The position numbers and the translations under genes are program-made. From the NCBI GenBank assembly GCA_041494445.1, contig JBGQAU010000105.1:1-8397 (forward strand): 8,397 nt of DNA, given 5' to 3'. A model generated the notes under the pieces. The model ran no database searches. It saw only the letters and a program-made list of their open reading frames with translations, and had not been told where the DNA came from. The stretch is from JAIQFR01 sp041494445. GTDB lineage: Bacteria > Acidobacteriota > Polarisedimenticolia > Polarisedimenticolales > JAIQFR01. Position 1 is the stretch's first letter. Each line of letters starts with the position of its first letter. Below, piece after piece: positions 6,125 to 8,397 of this stretch.

Positions 6125-7452
6125 CGGGCCAGACGCCTCGTGGGGTTCCCGAGCCCGGACGGCTCCGTCCGGGGTCCGAGCACGTCGGTGTCGGTGTCGC
6201 CGATGTCGAACGACTTGTGGCGGCCGACGCGGTTCCTTCCTGCGGCCTTGGCGTTGTAGAGCCCCTGGTCGGCGTGTCGGATCAATTCGGTACTGTTCTG
6301 TCCGTCCACCGGGAACAACGCGATGCCGCCGCTGATGCTGAGTACTCCGTCCGGCTGCGTCTCGCGGTGCGCGAACGGGTGCGTGGCGATCGCCTCGCGG
6401 ATCCGCTCCGCCGCCTGGAAGGCCTTCGGCCCGTCGGCGAGCGGCATGGCGACGATGAACTCTTCTCCGCCGTACCGGCCGGCGAGATCCTGCGGCCGGA
6501 GGTTGCGGCGGAGGACTTCGGCCACGCCCCGGAGGATCTCGTCACCGGCCTGGTGGCCGTTCGAGTCGTTGTATCGCTTGAAGTAGTCGATGTCGAACAT
6601 GAACACCGCGAGCGCCTGCGCCCGGCGCCCGGCGGCGTCGATCAGGATTCCCAGCGACTTCATGAACTGCCGCTTGTTCAGAAGGCCGGTGAGACCGTCG
6701 TGGTTCGCCTGCTCTCGGAGTGCCCGCACGTTCCGGACGTTGCGGTAGGCGATGGACCCGAGGTTCGTGATCATCTGGAGGACCAGCTTCTCGTCCCTGG
6801 GCCGGATCGCCGGATCGCCGATGCAGAGGACGCCGATCAGGTAGTCCTGGTCCTCGCCGTGATGGACCAGCGGCCCGACCAGGCTCAGCCGGAACGCGGG
6901 GTGGTTGTCCCCGACGTTTCGCCCGTCGGTACGCGAGAGATTCAGCCAGTCGTCGCCGACCATCTCGACCTTGTTCTCCGCGACCCAGCCGATCTTTCCC
7001 TCGCCGACCCGGACCCGCGTGGCGTCCGCGGGGATCTCACCCAGGCCCCGCTGGTCCCGGAGGTAGATCTCCTGGATGTTCGCCACCCCCTCGCCGGGGG
7101 AGCGCACGAGGAACAGGAGCATCTGCTGCGGCTCGAAGATCTTCTCGGTGAGGTCGAAGATGTGCTTCGGGATGTCGTTGGGGTCGAGGTAGGAGTTGTT
7201 CAGCTCGCGAGCGAGGCCGGGTAGAAAGCGGGACAGGTTGGACAGGGATCGCTGCTCGTTCCGCATCTTCGAGGCGAGGCGCGTCTGCTCGCGTGATTGC
7301 CCCTCGAGACGCGCGACGTCCGTCGTGAGGCGCTGCGTGTTCCTCCGGGCCTCGCCCAAGCCTCGCCGTCCCAGCAGGAACCCGAAGACGGCGGCGACGG
7401 CGGCTGCAATCAGGACCGCGGACCAATCCGACGGGCTGAGCAGGAACTCCAC
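6121..7452 (-). CDS. Membrane-anchored GAF-GGDEF diguanylate cyclase
   Basis: GTG at 7452 is preferred: GAGG (7458-7461) is 5 nt upstream and it opens just before a single membrane helix (residues 9-28); the frame extends to a TTG at 7518 without support. The product is 443 aa. A coiled coil (about 33-73) follows the helix, then a GAF-type sensor domain (about 73-243) and a GGDEF domain (about 248-410). It holds DGLTGLLNKR (252-261), metal Asp287 in FDIDYFKRYND, and the catalytic GGEEF at 328-332. RPQD (319-322) lies five residues before GGEEF, the classical RxxD inhibitory site, so feedback inhibition by c-di-GMP is expected. It should make c-di-GMP from two GTP at the inner membrane in response to a cytosolic GAF signal. 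A disordered tail of about 35 residues ends the chain. It is the first gene of a likely three-gene operon, its stop overlapping the next start. Confidence 0.95.
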   Translation of the reverse strand: MEFLLSPSDWSAVLIAAAVAAVFGFLLGRRGLGEARRNTQRLTTDVARLEGQSREQTRLASKMRNEQRSLSNLSRFLPGLARELNNSYLDPNDIPKHIFDLTEKIFEPQQMLLFLVRSPGEGVANIQEIYLRDQRGLGEIPADATRVRVGEGKIGWVAENKVEMVGDDWLNLSRTDGRNVGDNHPAFRLSLVGPLVHHGEDQDYLIGVLCIGDPAIRPRDEKLVLQMITNLGSIAYRNVRNVRALREQANHDGLTGLLNKRQFMKSLGILIDAAGRRAQALAVFMFDIDYFKRYNDSNGHQAGDEILRGVAEVLRRNLRPQDLAGRYGGEEFIVAMPLADGPKAFQAAERIREAIATHPFAHRETQPDGVLSISGGIALFPVDGQNSTELIRHADQGLYNAKAAGRNRVGRHKSFDIGDTDTDVLGPRTEPSGLGNPTRRLAR

Positions 7453-7530
7453 GTCATCCTCGCCACCGGGCACATCCCCACGGTGCCACCAGCCATGGTG
7501 CAAGCACGAAAGATGCAATGTCCGTTCCTC

Positions 7531-7544
7531 GCGGGACGTCCCGC
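7531..7544. promoter_or_regulatory. 14-bp perfect palindrome in a divergent intergenic region, candidate operator
   Basis: GCGGGACGTCCCGC reads the same on both strands. It lies 78 bp upstream of the cyclase start (minus) and 155 bp upstream of queE (plus), in the 247-bp region that must hold both promoters. Symmetry and position suit a dimeric repressor or activator site. No -35/-10 pair could be assigned beside it, so a regulatory role is inferred. Confidence 0.4.
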
Positions 7545-7601
7545 CCCCGGCATGCCAAGTGTTCTCGATACAGAGAGATGCGGTGGACCGTCCGGGGCGC
7601 G

Positions 7602-7625
7602 GCTCACCTCCTCTACCGGGTGAGC
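7602..7625 (+). other. Leader hairpin upstream of queE with an anti-Shine-Dalgarno loop
   Basis: GCTCACC (7602-7608) pairs perfectly with GGTGAGC (7619-7625) around a 10-nt loop starting TCCTC. Loop bases 7609-7613 are complementary to GAGGA at 7674-7678, part of the only strong ribosome-binding sequence ahead of queE. This could hide that site in the mRNA. It does not match the preQ1 riboswitch classes as I know them. Confidence 0.4.
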
Positions 7626-7646
7626 GCGCAATTATTGGAGCGGGGG

Positions 7647-7663
7647 CTGACGTTGAGCGTCAG
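7647..7663 (+). other. Second leader hairpin upstream of queE
   Basis: CTGACG (7647-7652) pairs with CGTCAG (7658-7663) around loop TTGAG. It lies 9 nt before the GGAGGAG at 7673-7679. No T-tract follows, so it is not a clear terminator. It may simply structure the leader. Confidence 0.4.
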
Positions 7664-7682
7664 TGCTCGGCCGGAGGAGCCT

Positions 7683-7703
7683 GTGATCCGCCATGTAGAA
7701 TGA
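7683..7703 (+). CDS. Possible six-codon leader peptide coupled to queE
   Basis: GTG at 7683 lies 5 nt after the core of GGAGGAG (7673-7679) and opens a frame of six codons (M-IRHVE) whose TGA at 7701-7703 overlaps the queE ATG as ATGA. queE itself has no ribosome-binding sequence at normal distance: GGAGGAG is 20 nt from its ATG. Coupled re-initiation would explain how queE is translated. The peptide is too short for any sequence test. Confidence 0.3.
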   Translation: MIRHVE

Positions 7704-8347
7704 TCGATGTGCTCCGTGTTCATGAGATCTTCCATTCGATCCAGGGGGAGTCGACCCACGCGGGGCTTCCGTGCGTTTTCGTGCGCCTCGCGGGCTGCAA
7801 CCTGCGATGCCGCTGGTGCGACACCGCGTACGCGTTCCACGGCGGCCGCGCGATGACCGTTGCCGAGGTCGTGGCGGAAGTCGAGCGCCACGGCTGCCCG
7901 CTGGTGGAGGTGACCGGAGGGGAGCCGCTGCTCCAGCCGGACGCCGTACCGCTGATGGAGGAGCTTCTCCGCCGCGGCCTACGCGTGCTGCTCGAGACCG
8001 GAGGGAGCCTGCCCATCGACGGGGTGCCCGACGGCGTGCTCCGGATCGTGGACGTCAAGTGTCCCGGCAGCGGCGAAGCGGCCTCGAACCGCTGGGAGAA
8101 TATCGAGAGACTGAGACCCGGGGACGAGATCAAGTTCGTCATCGCCGGACGGGAGGACTTCCTCTGGGCGGCCGCCCAGGTGCGGGGGCGCGGCCTCGCC
8201 GACCGAGGCGCGGTCCTCTTCTCGCCGGTTCACGACGAGGTCGAGCCCGGCGACCTGGCGCGGTGGGTGCTCGCCGACGGTCTCCCGGTCCGCGTCCAGA
8301 TCCAGCTCCACAAGGTGCTGTGGCCGGGAGCGGAGCGGGGGGTGTGA
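7700..8347 (+). CDS. queE: 7-carboxy-7-deazaguanine synthase QueE (radical SAM)
   Basis: A 215-aa protein from ATG at 7700; no other in-frame start lies closer to the homology. The radical-SAM cluster motif CxxxCxxC is CNLRCRWC with Cys33, Cys37 and Cys40 binding the 4Fe-4S cluster. Family marks include HSIQGEST (12-19) near the N-terminus, TGGEPLLQ (72-79) in the SAM pocket, DVKCPGSGE in the middle, and the closing QLHKVLWPG with a final RGV. QueE converts 6-carboxy-5,6,7,8-tetrahydropterin to 7-carboxy-7-deazaguanine, using SAM and Mg2+, in queuosine and 7-deazaguanine synthesis in the cytosol. Its TGA overlaps the queC ATG by one base (TGATG), so the two genes are co-translated and supply consecutive steps. 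The length is normal and no key residue is missing. Confidence 0.96.
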   Translation: MIDVLRVHEIFHSIQGESTHAGLPCVFVRLAGCNLRCRWCDTAYAFHGGRAMTVAEVVAEVERHGCPLVEVTGGEPLLQPDAVPLMEELLRRGLRVLLETGGSLPIDGVPDGVLRIVDVKCPGSGEAASNRWENIERLRPGDEIKFVIAGREDFLWAAAQVRGRGLADRGAVLFSPVHDEVEPGDLARWVLADGLPVRVQIQLHKVLWPGAERGV

Positions 8348-8397
8348 TGCGGCTCGCGGTCGTGCTCCTCTCGGGCGGGCTCGACTCCGCGACGACG
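8347..8397 (+). CDS. queC: 7-cyano-7-deazaguanine synthase QueC (5' end only)
   Basis: ATG at 8347 overlaps the queE stop by one base, with a run of six G (8337-8342) just upstream. The 17 codons in the window read MRLAVVLLSGGLDSATT, containing the PP-loop ATP-binding motif SGGLDS that begins QueC proteins. QueC uses ATP and ammonia to turn the QueE product into preQ0. Other PP-loop enzymes share SGGxDS, but the position right after queE makes queC by far the best call. The rest lies beyond the right edge. Confidence 0.9.
   Translation, partial: MRLAVVLLSGGLDSATT

Noticed and set aside
6217..7224. 335-codon plus-strand open frame
   Set aside because: Antisense to the well-supported diguanylate cyclase and without any recognisable motif.
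7453..7699. preQ1 riboswitch before queE
   Set aside because: No AGGTTC-type stem with an A-rich tail; the hairpins present do not form the known pseudoknot.
7196..7699. Long N-terminal extension of queE in the same open frame
   Set aside because: It overlaps the cyclase 5' end in antisense, and QueE homology begins right at the ATG at 7700.
7518..7703. 61-codon plus-strand frame ending at the queE start
   Set aside because: Arg-rich translation with no coding character in its first half; only the last six codons, behind GGAGGAG, merit mention.

Overview
The window is a GC-rich bacterial chromosome segment, apparently from a Gram-negative-like organism with extensive c-di-GMP signalling. 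Candidate sources include Acidobacteriota, Eisenbacteria and Myxococcota/Deltaproteobacteria-type lineages, but the sequence alone does not settle the phylum. No rRNA, tRNA, insertion sequence, prophage or CRISPR array was seen.

Layout. (1) 1-1592, minus: a secreted subtilisin-like S8 peptidase with signal peptide, propeptide-like segment and complete Asp/His/Ser triad. It runs off the left edge inside an 18-bp tandem repeat encoding the hexapeptide QALWGD. (2) 1593-1894: intergenic, AT-richer, nothing recognised. (3) 1895-4399, minus: membrane-anchored HD-GYP phosphodiesterase followed by GAF and a degenerate GGDEF domain. (4) 4400-4674: divergent intergenic region with a very good sigma70-type promoter facing right. 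(5) 4675-5154, plus: unrecognised 159-aa soluble protein. (6) Convergent junction with a strong hairpin at 5161-5188. (7) 7452 down to 5163, minus: a probable three-gene operon of an intact GAF-GGDEF diguanylate cyclase, an EAL-family remnant whose centre is missing (coupled by an ATGA overlap), and an unrecognised 112-aa protein. (8) 7453-7699: divergent intergenic region with a 14-bp palindrome and two hairpins. (9) 7700-8397, plus: queE and the first 17 codons of queC, overlapping by 1 bp, from the 7-deazaguanine (queuosine) pathway.

How the parts fit. The central 5.6 kb carries one c-di-GMP maker (diguanylate cyclase with GGEEF and an inhibitory RxxD site), one probable breaker (HD-GYP) and two eroded domains (GGDLF in the HD-GYP protein; an EAL half lacking the EAL and DD motifs). 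The eroded domains look like ex-enzymes now serving, at most, as binding or regulatory modules. Two unknown proteins (159 and 112 aa) sit among them and are candidate partners by position only. The queE-queC pair is a separate operon. The most useful leads are the EAL/GGDEF internal deletion with a hairpin at its seam, the silent-only variation in the QALWGD array, and the unknown 159-aa gene behind a near-consensus promoter.
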